A DNA stretch of 64,000 nt. It comes from Rhodophyticola sp017644125 (GTDB taxonomy: Bacteria; Pseudomonadota; Alphaproteobacteria; Rhodobacterales; Rhodobacteraceae). The position numbers and the translations under genes are program-made. Where the stretch lies: the NCBI RefSeq assembly GCF_042140125.1, contig NZ_CP159473.1, one strand, 5' to 3'. Of the stretch, positions 34,910 to 43,984 are shown in pieces (position 1 is the stretch's first letter; each line of letters opens with the position of its first letter). The notes beneath the pieces are model-generated. The model was not told the DNA's origin, did not search any database, and saw only the letters and a program-made list of their open reading frames with translations.

Positions 34910-36217
34910 CTACCCGCGCCCGACGGCGGTGTATGCCTCGAACCCGGCCCGCTTGGCATCTCTGGCCGAATAGATATTGCGCAGATCGGCCATGCGGGGC
35001 GTTGCCATTTTTTTGGCCATGCGCTCCAGGTCCAATGCCCGAAACTCGTTCCATTCGGTCAGGATAACCACCAGATCGGCATTGTTTACGGCCTTGTACG
35101 GATCATCGAACCAACTGACACCGGGCAGCAGGCTTTCCCCTTCGCGGTGGCCCTGGGGGTCCACGACGCGGACCTTTGCGCCACCACCGACAAGGGCCGG
35201 CACGATGCTCAGGGACGGCGCATCGCGCATGTCATCGGTATTGGGTTTGAACGTCACCCCCAGAACCGCGATGGTTTTGCCGTTGAAGCTGTCGTCGCAG
35301 AGATCGCGCAGCTTTTCGATCATGCGATGCTTCACATGGTCGTTCACGCGGATCACCGTTTCAACGATGTGCTGCGGCACCGCGTGTTCCTGCCCGATCC
35401 GGGCCAGGGCGGATGTGTCTTTCGGAAAACAGGATCCGCCATAGCCCGGTCCGGCATGCAGGAACTTGTTGCCGATACGGCCGTCCAGACCCATCCCGCG
35501 GGAAACCTCCTTCACATCCGCGCCGACCTTTTCGCAGAGCGCGGCAACCTCGTTGATGAAGGTGATTTTCGTCGCGAGAAAAGCGTTGGCAGCATATTTG
35601 ATCATCTCGGCGCTTTCCAGATCGGTCGTCAGGATCGGAAAGTCGCGCAGAAACAGCGGGCGGTAGATTTCGGCCATGACCTCGCCCGCGCGCTCCGTCT
35701 GCACGCCGACCACCACACGGTCGGGGCGCATGAAATCGTCGATCGCGGCCCCTTCGCGCAGGAATTCCGGGTTCGAGGCGACATCAAACTCAGCGGACGG
35801 GTTCGCCTTGGCGACAACCTGTTTCACCTTTCGGTTCGTCCCGACGGGCACAGTCGATTTGGTCACGATCACGGTGTAGCCGGTCAGGACATTTGCAACC
35901 TCTTCCGCCGCCGCCATCACATAGGTCAGATCCGCATGACCGTCGCCGCGCCGCGTGGGCGTTCCGACCGCGATGAACACCGCTTCGGCCCCGTCGACCG
36001 CCCGGGCCAGATCGGTTGTGAAGGTCAGCCGCCCGGCCTCCACATTCTTGGCCAGCAGCGCGTCGAGGCCCGGCTCGTAGATGGGCACCTTGCCCGCATC
36101 AAGCATCTCGATCTTGCGCGGATCCTTGTCGACGCAGACAACGTCATGCCCGAAATCCGAAAAACACACCCCGGAGACAAGACCGACATAGCCCGTTCCA
36201 ATCATCGCAATACGCAT
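34910..36217 (-). CDS. ugd: UDP-glucose 6-dehydrogenase
   Basis: A 435-residue enzyme that oxidises UDP-glucose to UDP-glucuronate using two NAD. N-terminal Rossmann GTGYVGLVSGVCF, GTPTRRGDG, KSTVPVGTNRKV, and the catalytic Cys in GYGGSCFPKDTSAL are all visible. UDP-glucuronate would feed the neighbouring 4-epimerase to give UDP-galacturonate. The gene and the following epimerase gene are on the same strand, about 80 bp apart, as an operon-like pair within the polysaccharide locus. Confidence 0.95.
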   Translation of the reverse strand: MRIAMIGTGYVGLVSGVCFSDFGHDVVCVDKDPRKIEMLDAGKVPIYEPGLDALLAKNVEAGRLTFTTDLARAVDGAEAVFIAVGTPTRRGDGHADLTYVMAAAEEVANVLTGYTVIVTKSTVPVGTNRKVKQVVAKANPSAEFDVASNPEFLREGAAIDDFMRPDRVVVGVQTERAGEVMAEIYRPLFLRDFPILTTDLESAEMIKYAANAFLATKITFINEVAALCEKVGADVKEVSRGMGLDGRIGNKFLHAGPGYGGSCFPKDTSALARIGQEHAVPQHIVETVIRVNDHVKHRMIEKLRDLCDDSFNGKTIAVLGVTFKPNTDDMRDAPSLSIVPALVGGGAKVRVVDPQGHREGESLLPGVSWFDDPYKAVNNADLVVILTEWNEFRALDLERMAKKMATPRMADLRNIYSARDAKRAGFEAYTAVGRG

Positions 36218-36298
36218 GCGCCCACTGCCCTTTTGTCACGCCCTTTTCGGGCTGGATTTCGTGAAGCTTATCACCGGCTTTTCGGCAAGGCGAGGTGC

Positions 36299-37327
36299 CT
36301 AGACATCATAGAAATCGCGATACCACGCCACAAAACGCGCAACCCCGTCGGCAACCTTTGTCTGCGGCGTATAACCGGTCAGTCTGTGCAGCAGATCCGC
36401 ATCGGCCCAGGTCGCCGGAACGTCGCCCGGCTGCATATCCATCATGTTGCGGATCGCGGGCTTGCCGATCGCGTCCTCGATCGCGGCGATGAAATCCATC
36501 AACTGGACGGGCTCCGAGTTGCCGATGTTCACAACGCGCCAGGGCGCCACGGGCGAGAGGCTGTCGCCCTCGGCAATCTCCTCCGCCTCCCCGGGACGGA
36601 CGGGTGCCACATTGATCAGCCGCACGATGCCGTCAACCAGGTCATCCACATAGGTGAAGTCGCGCGCCATATCGCCGTGATTGTAGATGTCGATGGGTGC
36701 GCCTTCCAGAATCGCCTTGGTGAACTTGAAGAGCGCCATGTCCGGGCGACCCCAGGGTCCGTAGACGGTGAAAAAGCGGAACATGGTCGTCGGAAGTCCG
36801 AAGAGATGGGCATAGGAATGGGCCATCGCCTCATTGGCTTTCTTGGTGGCCGCGTAGAACGACATCTGCGTGTCCGATTTTGCCGTTTCCGCGTAGGGCA
36901 TATCAGCACTTGCTCCGTAGACCGAGGAGGTCGAGGCCAGCAGCAGATGCGCAGGCGGCACCGCACGGGCGGCCTCCAGCACCCGGAATGTCCCGACCAG
37001 GTTGGCATTGACGTAGCTTTCGGGGTTTTCGATCGAATACCGCACACCCGCCTGCGCCGCGAGATGGATGACCGCGTCGGGCCTGTGATCGGCGAAAAGC
37101 CGATCCAGAATGCCCGGAGTCTCGATCCGTTCCGTCACAGTCTGGAAGCCCCGGTTTTGCAGCAACTCTCCCTGCCTGCGGGTCTTCAGCCTGACATCGT
37201 AGTAGTCGGTGAGCGCATCTATGCCGACCACCTGCCATCCATCGGCCAGTAGTCGCTTGCAAAGGTGGTATCCGATGAAGCCGGAAGACCCGGTGACCAA
37301 CGCTTTGCGTGAAATGGGCGATGGCAT
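36299..37327 (-). CDS. UDP-glucuronate 4-epimerase-like NAD-dependent epimerase
   Basis: A 342-residue extended SDR: TGSSGFIGYHL at the N-terminus, the catalytic Y-x-x-x-K as YAATKKANE, and the UDP-sugar-binding RFFTVYGPWGRPDMA typical of CapI/LspL-type UDP-glucuronate 4-epimerases. Its product would be UDP-galacturonate, a common acidic capsule sugar. ATG 37327 follows AAGGA. It is upstream of ugd on the minus strand, so both are likely transcribed from the gap at 37328-37601, divergently from the dehydratase gene. Confidence 0.88.
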   Translation of the reverse strand: MPSPISRKALVTGSSGFIGYHLCKRLLADGWQVVGIDALTDYYDVRLKTRRQGELLQNRGFQTVTERIETPGILDRLFADHRPDAVIHLAAQAGVRYSIENPESYVNANLVGTFRVLEAARAVPPAHLLLASTSSVYGASADMPYAETAKSDTQMSFYAATKKANEAMAHSYAHLFGLPTTMFRFFTVYGPWGRPDMALFKFTKAILEGAPIDIYNHGDMARDFTYVDDLVDGIVRLINVAPVRPGEAEEIAEGDSLSPVAPWRVVNIGNSEPVQLMDFIAAIEDAIGKPAIRNMMDMQPGDVPATWADADLLHRLTGYTPQTKVADGVARFVAWYRDFYDV

Positions 37328-37467
37328 GAACTGTCCTTGTCTGTATGGGCTTTGCAGCCATAGCAACCCGCGCCCGCTCCGCCAAGGCCAGCCATGGCGA
37401 ATTGTCATCGGCGGGATTTCGCAGGCGCAGCATCCGATGCCTCGTCGCGGGCGATGAATGTTTGGTA

Positions 37468-37495
37468 GCGTTAAGAATTGGGAAACCAATAACGC
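37468..37495. promoter_or_regulatory. Imperfect inverted repeat in divergent polysaccharide promoter region
   Basis: GCGTT (37468-37472) pairs with AACGC (37491-37495) and ATTGG (37477-37481) with CCAAT (37486-37490), with a 4-nt bulge on the left arm. Candidate operator or hairpin. Confidence 0.35.
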
Positions 37496-37517
37496 CCACG
37501 GTGGATCGGGGCAAAGA

Positions 37518-37531
37518 GACCAAACTTGGTC
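37518..37531. promoter_or_regulatory. Perfect 14-bp dyad GACCAA-AC-TTGGTC
   Basis: GACCAAACTTGGTC with 6-bp arms and a 2-bp centre, 71 bp upstream of the WbpM-like gene. Candidate regulator-binding site; the regulator is unknown. Confidence 0.35.
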
Positions 37532-37535
37532 GCCT

Positions 37536-37589
37536 TCGGGTGCCATGTTCCCCTTTGCTCCTTTGGCCTTTCGAAAGAAAGGCACCCGA
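37536..37589 (+). promoter_or_regulatory. Long-range inverted repeat in leader of WbpM-like gene
   Basis: TCGGGTGCC (37536-37544) is perfectly complementary to GGCACCCGA (37581-37589), enclosing 36 nt that include the palindrome CTTTCGAAAG. The right arm ends 12 nt before the start codon at 37602, so folding could affect translation initiation. Confidence 0.35.
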
Positions 37590-37601
37590 TCTGGACTGTG
37601 A

Positions 37602-39482
37602 ATGCTGAATTTCGTCAAATCTCTCACGCGCCGCGAAAAGAAGGTCACCTTGCTGATCGTGGACGTGGTGTTGATCCCGCTGGCTTTGGTGTTTTCCTTC
37701 GCGGTTCAGGCGATGCCCGTTCCGCCCCTGCAAACCCTGGAATTCGTGCTGCCGATCCTGCCCTACCTGATGGCCCTTGGCGCGGTGATTTCCGTCTTGC
37801 TAGGCGTCCCGGATATCCGGGTCAGTGCGTATGAGTGGCGCGGCGTGGCAAAAACCATGGCCTTCGCCATCTATCTGGCGATCGGAGCCGCGGTGTTGAG
37901 CGGGCTGTTTTCCGTTGATATTCCGCCAAGTCTGCACATCGATTTCGGCATCACCTTCTTTTTGCTTTCCGCCGCCAGTCGCGTGGTCATGTACCAGATA
38001 CTCCTTGCGATCTACCGGTGGGACACGAAGCGATGCCGCGTGTTGATCTATGGCGCCGGAACAACCGGGATGCAGCTTGCGACCGCCCTGAAATCGCATG
38101 AAACAATCGACCCCGTCGCGTTTGTCGACGACAACCGGGCGCTCCACGGTCTGCTGATCGCCGGGCTTCCGGTCCATGCGCCGGTGCGGATAGACACCCT
38201 CGTGACGGAGCTGAACGTGGATCGTGTGTTGCTTGCGATCCCGTCCCTCAGCCAGCCGAAACAGGCACGGATCGCCCGCAATCTTCAGGACAAGGGCCTT
38301 GAAGTGCAGACCCTGCCCTCGTTCTCGCAGCTGATCGGCGAAGAGCCCTTGCTTGAACGGTTGACCACGCTTGACGCCCATTCCTATCTGCAGCGCCCGC
38401 AGGTGACCGCTGAGCTGGAAGAAGCCTGCGGCAGTTATAGCGGGCGATCCGTGCTGATCTCGGGCGCGGGGGGCTCTATCGGGGCGGAGCTGGCTCGCCA
38501 GGTTCTGGCCTGTGCGCCGAGCCGGCTGGTTCTCTATGAACTGAGCGAGCTTGCGCTTTACAATATCGAAATGGAACTTCGCCCCCTGAACAAGGGCAGC
38601 GGGGTGGAGATCGTTCCGGTTCTGGGGTCGGTGACCGATGCGCGGCAGGTGCGGCAGGTGATCCAGGAAAACGGCGTTCAGGTCGTTCTTCACGCGGCCG
38701 CTTACAAACATGTCCCCCTGGTCGAACTCAATCCGCTGGCCGGGCTGAAAAACAATGTGCTCGGCACTCACACGCTGGCGCGCGAGGCCGCCGATGGACG
38801 GGTGGAACGTTTTGTCCTGATCTCCTCCGACAAGGCCGTCCGGCCCACAAGCGTCATGGGCGCCACCAAGCGCATCGCTGAACTGGTCGTCCAGGATTTC
38901 GCGTCGCGGCATCCCGAAACCGCCTTCGGTATCGTCAGGTTCGGCAATGTTCTGGGCTCTTCCGGCTCCGTCGTGCCGCTGTTTCAGGAACAGGTCAATC
39001 GCGGCGGGCCGGTCACCGTGACGGATCCGAACGTGATCCGCTATTTCATGACCGTGCGGGAGGCGGTTCATCTGGTCCTGCGCGCCGGTGCCATGGCCCG
39101 CGACGGCGAGGTCTTTCTGCTGGAGATGGGCGAGCCGGTATCGGTCTGGAAGCTTGCGCGCCAGGTCATAGAACGCGCGGGCTACACCGTGAAGGATGAC
39201 GAGACACCTGACGGCGATATCGAAATCGTCTTCACCGGGCTGCGGAACGGTGAAAAACTGCAGGAGGAACTGACCGTTTCGGGGACCATATCGGCCACGC
39301 GCCATCCCAAGATTCTCTTCGCGCAGGAACCTCTTCTATCGGAAATCGAGGTGGCCTCCATCATCCGGGGCACGCGGGAAGCCATCGCCTCGGGCGATGC
39401 GAGGCGCGCCCGCGCGCTTGTGGCCCGGTGGCTCAAACCGCCGATGCCCGACGAAGACACGCGGGGCGTGGGGGCGTCGTGA
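37602..39482 (+). CDS. WbpM/PglF-type nucleoside-diphosphate-sugar 4,6-dehydratase
   Basis: A 626-residue membrane-anchored dehydratase. Four hydrophobic helices (~15-140) precede a CoA-binding-like Rossmann domain (LIYGAGTTGMQL) and then a PglF/WbpM/CapD catalytic domain (~285-580) starting SGAGGSIGAEL. The catalytic motif is VMGATKR: Met replaces the usual Tyr of Y-x-x-x-K, as in true WbpM/FlaA1/PglF enzymes. Such enzymes make UDP-4-keto-6-deoxy-GlcNAc, leading to bacillosamine, QuiNAc or FucNAc. It opens the plus-strand part of the locus and overlaps the YjbH-like gene. Confidence 0.93.
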   Translation: MLNFVKSLTRREKKVTLLIVDVVLIPLALVFSFAVQAMPVPPLQTLEFVLPILPYLMALGAVISVLLGVPDIRVSAYEWRGVAKTMAFAIYLAIGAAVLSGLFSVDIPPSLHIDFGITFFLLSAASRVVMYQILLAIYRWDTKRCRVLIYGAGTTGMQLATALKSHETIDPVAFVDDNRALHGLLIAGLPVHAPVRIDTLVTELNVDRVLLAIPSLSQPKQARIARNLQDKGLEVQTLPSFSQLIGEEPLLERLTTLDAHSYLQRPQVTAELEEACGSYSGRSVLISGAGGSIGAELARQVLACAPSRLVLYELSELALYNIEMELRPLNKGSGVEIVPVLGSVTDARQVRQVIQENGVQVVLHAAAYKHVPLVELNPLAGLKNNVLGTHTLAREAADGRVERFVLISSDKAVRPTSVMGATKRIAELVVQDFASRHPETAFGIVRFGNVLGSSGSVVPLFQEQVNRGGPVTVTDPNVIRYFMTVREAVHLVLRAGAMARDGEVFLLEMGEPVSVWKLARQVIERAGYTVKDDETPDGDIEIVFTGLRNGEKLQEELTVSGTISATRHPKILFAQEPLLSEIEVASIIRGTREAIASGDARRARALVARWLKPPMPDEDTRGVGAS

Positions 39483-41692
39483 CAGCGCATAAGTTCATGA
39501 GGCGGGCGGCAGGGGCACGGCCAGAGGTCTCGCACACTGCCGGTCCGCACGCGCGGCCGCGGGGGGCAGGCGCCGCAAGGGCGGGTATGGCGGCGCTTTC
39601 GATCATCGTTGGCCTGGCCTTGCCCGCCATGGGCCAAGACCTGCAACCCGATACGATCACACGACCAAGCCTCAACTTCTTTGGGGCCACCGGGCTTGTC
39701 GATATGCCCTCCGCCCAGATGCAGCCCGATGGCGAGCTGAACATCACCGTATCGCATTTTGGCGGCATCACCCGGAACACGCTGAGCTTCCAGATAACGC
39801 CGCGCCTGTCGGGATCGTTTCGATACGCGGCGACGGCGGACTGGAATGCCGATGGGTTCGAGACCTATTACGACCGCAGCTTCGATCTCCGCTATCAGGT
39901 GCTGGAAGAGGGGCGCTATTGGCCCTCGGTCGTGATCGGGCTTCAGGATTTCGTCGGAACCGGCATTTACGCGGGCGAATATGTGGTCGCCTCCCGACGG
40001 TTCGGAACGGATCTGACGCTGACCGCCGGTGTCGGCTGGGGCCGTCTTGGCAGCTACAACTCCTTCGGGGCGCCTGTCTCCGGCACACGCCCGACCTTCG
40101 ATCCGAACAGCACCGGCGGCGAGCTGTCCGTCGATCAATGGTTCCGGGGCGAAGCCGCGTTTTTCGGTGGTCTGGAATGGCGGCCGACCGACCGGCTCGG
40201 GTTCAAGGTCGAATACTCATCCGATGCCTATCGGCCGGAAACCGGTCGCGGCGTTTTCACACGGCAGTCCCCCTGGAACTTCGGCGTGGAGTATCAGGTC
40301 AATGACAGTTTGAGATTGGGCGGATATTACCTCTACGGGTCGGAGCTTGGCCTGACGGCCCAGCTTTCCTTCAACCCGGCCCGCCCGCCTTCCGGCGGGC
40401 TGCGCCAGACCGCGCCACCGCCGATCGTGCCACGCCCCGCGCGCGCCGAAGCGCCAGATGCGTGGGCGCAAACCTGGCGCGAGATCCCCGGTATCGACGC
40501 GATGCTGGCTGACCGTCTGCGGGCCGCGCTGGAGGCCGAGGGGCAGATCCTGGTCGCATATGACATCCGCGCGGACAGCGTTGAGATCCGTGTCGAGAAC
40601 ACCCGCTACCTCGCCACTGCGCAGGCGATCGGCAGAACCGCCCGAGTGCTGCATGCGACCATGCCGCTCTCGGTCGAAACCTTCCGGATCGTGTTGATGG
40701 ATCAGGGGCTTGCCTTGTCGACGGTCGTGCTGCGCCGCTCCGATCTGGAGGCCCTCGACGTTGCGCCGAACGCGGCCGAGGCGTTGCGCGCCGTCACAGG
40801 TATCACGGCCGCCGCTCCAACCGATCCGGAGGATCTGGTGGCGGAGCTTTACCCGCGCCTTTTGTGGTCGTTGGGGCCTTACACCCGCACGAGTTTCTTC
40901 GACCCGGAAAACCCCGTGCTGCTGGATCTGGGTCTGCGCCTGCGCGGCAGCTATGAGTTTCAGCCCGGTTGGGTCGTGGAAGGATCGATCGCGCAACGTC
41001 TGGCCGGCACGCTTGATCGGGCACGTGTCTCCCCCTCGCGCCTGCCGCCGGTGCGGACCAGCCTGCCACTCTACGAAGGCAATGACAGCCCGGTCATCGA
41101 GACGCTGACTTTCGCCCACTACCGAAGCTTGGGAGATGACGTCTATGGCCGGGTCACGATCGGCTATCTGGAGCGCATGTTCGCCGGCGTCTCTGCGGAG
41201 CTGCTCTGGGCGCCGGTGGACAGCCGGCTCGCTTTGGGCGCCGAGATCAATTACGCGATCCAGCGCGACTACGACATGCTCTTCGGCGTAAGGGACTATG
41301 ATGTGGTGACCGGCCATCTGTCAGCGTACTACCGATTTGATAACGGCTTCCGGGCGCAGCTTGACGTGGGTCGGTACCTCGCGGGCGATCTGGGCGCAAC
41401 GCTGACCATCTCCCGGGAATTCGCCAATGGATGGCGCGTTGGTGCCTTTGCCACGCTCACCGACGCATCGGCGGAGGAGTTTGGCGAAGGCAGCTTCGAC
41501 AAGGGTATCACGCTCAGCATTCCGGTCAGCTGGTTTACCGGGCGGCCCAGCCAGCAAAGCGTCGGCACGACAATCCGGCCTGTTACCCGCGACGGCGGCG
41601 CGCGCTTGAGCGTCCCGGGCCGGCTTCATGACCGGGTGCGGCAGGGGCAGACCCATCGCATCGACGATCAATGGGCACGGGTGTGGCGATGA
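39479..41692 (+). CDS. YjbH/GfcD-like outer-membrane exopolysaccharide protein
   Basis: A 737-residue exported protein of the YjbH (GfcD) family, whose members are predicted outer-membrane beta-barrels of group 4 capsule/yjbEFGH loci. After a long Arg-rich n-region comes a hydrophobic signal (LSIIVGLALPAMGQ), then LNFFGATGLVDMPSAQMQPDGE, a segment typical of the family, and many amphipathic strands. I chose GTG 39479, which overlaps the dehydratase stop (GTGA); ATG 39497 or ATG 39587 are possible and would give a more normal signal peptide. Probably acts in polysaccharide export. Confidence 0.82.
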   Translation: MTAHKFMRRAAGARPEVSHTAGPHARPRGAGAARAGMAALSIIVGLALPAMGQDLQPDTITRPSLNFFGATGLVDMPSAQMQPDGELNITVSHFGGITRNTLSFQITPRLSGSFRYAATADWNADGFETYYDRSFDLRYQVLEEGRYWPSVVIGLQDFVGTGIYAGEYVVASRRFGTDLTLTAGVGWGRLGSYNSFGAPVSGTRPTFDPNSTGGELSVDQWFRGEAAFFGGLEWRPTDRLGFKVEYSSDAYRPETGRGVFTRQSPWNFGVEYQVNDSLRLGGYYLYGSELGLTAQLSFNPARPPSGGLRQTAPPPIVPRPARAEAPDAWAQTWREIPGIDAMLADRLRAALEAEGQILVAYDIRADSVEIRVENTRYLATAQAIGRTARVLHATMPLSVETFRIVLMDQGLALSTVVLRRSDLEALDVAPNAAEALRAVTGITAAAPTDPEDLVAELYPRLLWSLGPYTRTSFFDPENPVLLDLGLRLRGSYEFQPGWVVEGSIAQRLAGTLDRARVSPSRLPPVRTSLPLYEGNDSPVIETLTFAHYRSLGDDVYGRVTIGYLERMFAGVSAELLWAPVDSRLALGAEINYAIQRDYDMLFGVRDYDVVTGHLSAYYRFDNGFRAQLDVGRYLAGDLGATLTISREFANGWRVGAFATLTDASAEEFGEGSFDKGITLSIPVSWFTGRPSQQSVGTTIRPVTRDGGARLSVPGRLHDRVRQGQTHRIDDQWARVWR

Positions 41693-42363
41693 GGACCGGA
41701 CTTGGCATTTTTCTGGCATTCGCCCTGTGGGGATGCGGCCCCGGCGCCACCACCGATCCGTTTGCACAGCTTGGCCCGCTTGCCGGCGAATGGGTGCAAA
41801 GCCGCGAAGATCGCGGGAATGACGGGTTTACCGTGACACGGGCCAGTCTCGCGGCTCAAGGCTTCGAAAGCCCCTTTCTGGTGGGTTTTTCCGAAACCCG
41901 CATGCGGCGCGCCGGTCTGGTTCAGGTCACGGAAAACCGGGGTGTGGTCACCTGGCAGGCGGGCGATGCCAGCACACTGAGCGAAGCCGGGGGCGTTCTG
42001 ACCGGGACAAGAGGCCTTGGCCAGGATCTCTATACCGCGGAGACGGCGCCGGTTCTGGCGGCGATGCGGGGCGACGGGCCGATGGTCTATACGCGCCGAT
42101 ATCGCCATCTGGACGGTCTTGACCAGATCGTCGTGACCCGGTTTGACTGCCATCTTGCCGACGCCGGCCCGGAGCGTATCACCGTTTTCGGACAGGCCTA
42201 CGCCACCCGGCGTTTTCAAGAGACATGCCGCTCGGGCACAGACCGTATCGAAAACACGTATTGGCGAGATACAGACAATTTTAGCTATTCTGTCATGCGC
42301 CGCTCCCGGCAATGGGTTGGGACCGATTTGGGCTATATTTTGCTGGAGCGCGTGATCGATTAG
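41689..42363 (+). CDS. YjbF/GfcB-like lipoprotein
   Basis: A 224-residue lipoprotein of the YjbF/GfcB family: signal peptide with lipobox ALWGC, then a ~200-residue periplasmic domain. GfcB-type lipoproteins accompany YjbH in loci for secreted polysaccharide. ATG 41689 overlaps the preceding stop (ATGA), giving a compact signal peptide; an ATG at 41671 would add six residues. It follows yjbH and precedes a YjbE-like gene, repeating the set of E. coli yjbE, F and H, but in inverted order and without YjbG. Confidence 0.75.
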   Translation: MRTGLGIFLAFALWGCGPGATTDPFAQLGPLAGEWVQSREDRGNDGFTVTRASLAAQGFESPFLVGFSETRMRRAGLVQVTENRGVVTWQAGDASTLSEAGGVLTGTRGLGQDLYTAETAPVLAAMRGDGPMVYTRRYRHLDGLDQIVVTRFDCHLADAGPERITVFGQAYATRRFQETCRSGTDRIENTYWRDTDNFSYSVMRRSRQWVGTDLGYILLERVID

Positions 42364-42469
42364 CGGTTTGCCGCCCGGCCGCCGCGGCCCTGCCTGTCCC
42401 GTTGATCGGATAGGCCTCAGATGCTACCAAAATGATAAGGTCTTGTTCACTGTTTGGAGAGTTCCCCCG

Positions 42470-42796
42470 ATGAAACGCACCCCGGTCTTTTTTGCAGCGG
42501 CGGCTGTCGCCGCAACCTTCGCCGTTCCGGCTGCCGCTCAGGTCACGCCCAGCCAATGCACATCATTCGGCGGTGCGGTCGTGGGTGGAACCTGCCAGTT
42601 GACCCAGGCGCAGGCTCAGGCCGCGGGACTGACGACACCTGCGGCACCGACCGCCACATTGCCTGCGGGCGCGGGAACCGGGTTCGCGGGAACCGGCATC
42701 GCCGCAGCCGCTGGGGCCGGCCTCCTCCTGGCGGTCGTCGTCGGTGGCGGAGACGATTCGACGACGACCACCACCACGGGCAGTCTTGCACCCTGA
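42470..42796 (+). CDS. YjbE/GfcA-like small exported protein
   Basis: A 108-residue protein with a Sec signal (cleavage after PAAA, residue 23), an Ala/Gly/Thr-rich middle, one hydrophobic Gly/Ala segment (~70-92) and a tail GGGDDSTTTTTTGS. E. coli YjbE and GfcA are small exported proteins with the same layout, including a Gly-Asp then Thr-rich tail, so I regard this as their counterpart. Sequence identity is low complexity and therefore weak evidence. Cys30 and Cys42 could pair. ATG 42470 has GGAG upstream, and the gene lies 106 bp after the YjbF-like gene, perhaps with its own promoter. Confidence 0.62.
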   Translation: MKRTPVFFAAAAVAATFAVPAAAQVTPSQCTSFGGAVVGGTCQLTQAQAQAAGLTTPAAPTATLPAGAGTGFAGTGIAAAAGAGLLLAVVVGGGDDSTTTTTTGSLAP

Positions 42797-42823
42797 TCTG
42801 GATCGGTACACTCACGGAAGCTT

Positions 42824-42846
42824 GACGGCCCCCAGGCGGGGCCGTC
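42824..42846. terminator. Hairpin terminator between YjbE-like gene and galE
   Basis: Perfect 9-bp stem GACGGCCCC/GGGGCCGTC with a 5-nt loop between two convergent genes. The T-tract is short (CTTG), so termination may be factor-assisted. Confidence 0.6.
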
Positions 42847-42887
42847 CTTGCATGCGCTGTCCGCAGGCAGGGTGACGCGGCGTGGAT

Positions 42888-43898
42888 CTAGCTCGACCCA
42901 CCGCGCATCGCCCAGGCCCAACTGCTCCGGCACATGTCGGCGAGGCTTTTTTCCGTCGAGAAGCCAAGCACCTCCTTCGCCCGTTCGGTGCGCGCACAAT
43001 AGATGGGTACATCGCCGGGCCGGCGGGCCACAATCTCGAATGGCAGATCGTGACCGCAGGCGTCCGAATAGGCGGCGATGATTTCCAGAACGGACTGACC
43101 CCGCCCCGTCCCCAGATTGACCAGATGGCTTTGCCCTTTGGAGATGAGGGCGTCCAGTGACAGAACATGTCCCCGCGCCAGATCCTCGACATGAATGTAA
43201 TCGCGGACGCCGGTGCCGTCGGGCGTGTCGTAATCATTTCCGAAGATCTGAATCCGCGGCAGCTCACCCAAGGCGACCTTTGCCACGAACGGCATCAGGT
43301 TGTTCGGCAGATCGCGGGGGTTTTCGCCCAGAAGCGCGGAGCTGTGCGCGCCGGCGGGGTTGAAATAGCGCAGGATGCCGATGGCCCAATCCGCATTGGC
43401 CGCGTCAAGCTCCTCCAGAACCTCCTCGCTCATGATTTTGCTTTTGCCGTAGGGGTTCATGCTGCGCCGCGGGGCGCTTTCGGGCGTCGGGGTTTCATCG
43501 GGGATGCCATAAACCGTGGCGGAGGAGGAAAACACGAGTTTGCGGCACCCGGCCCGGTCCATCGCGGCAAGTAGCACCAGAAGCCCGCCCAGATTGTTCT
43601 CCAGATATGCCAGTGGCATCTGGACGCTCTCGGCCACAGATTTGAGGGCGGCGAAATGGACAACCGCTGTAATCCGGTGGCTGGAAAAGATCCGATCGAG
43701 CAAAGCGCTATCGCGCACATCGCCGGTTATGCAGGTCACCGGCGCGCCGGAAATCCGGGCAAGCCTGTCCGGCACATCCGCATGGGCATTTGCGAAGCTG
43801 TCGAGGATGACGACCTCGTATCCGGCTTCGACCAGGGCGAGATAGGTATGAGAGCCTATATATCCCGCCCCCCCGGTCAGGAGGATCTTGTCTGTCAT
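42888..43898 (-). CDS. galE: UDP-glucose 4-epimerase
   Basis: A 336-residue extended SDR that interconverts UDP-glucose and UDP-galactose. TGGAGYIGSHTYLAL binds NAD, the Y-x-x-x-K motif is NPYGKSK, and RYFNPAGAHSS and NLGTGRGQSVLEII are typical GalE segments. ATG 43898 follows AAGGTGAT. It is last of three minus-strand genes (extended SDR, initiating transferase, galE) and probably provides UDP-galactose for the same polymer. Confidence 0.93.
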   Translation of the reverse strand: MTDKILLTGGAGYIGSHTYLALVEAGYEVVILDSFANAHADVPDRLARISGAPVTCITGDVRDSALLDRIFSSHRITAVVHFAALKSVAESVQMPLAYLENNLGGLLVLLAAMDRAGCRKLVFSSSATVYGIPDETPTPESAPRRSMNPYGKSKIMSEEVLEELDAANADWAIGILRYFNPAGAHSSALLGENPRDLPNNLMPFVAKVALGELPRIQIFGNDYDTPDGTGVRDYIHVEDLARGHVLSLDALISKGQSHLVNLGTGRGQSVLEIIAAYSDACGHDLPFEIVARRPGDVPIYCARTERAKEVLGFSTEKSLADMCRSSWAWAMRGGSS

Positions 43899-43984
43899 CC
43901 GTATCACCTTGTGCCCCTGATCGCCGAGTGCTGACATGATTTGTCTAAGAGGTCAAACCGGGCTTGGGCGCCTCCCGCGCCAGC

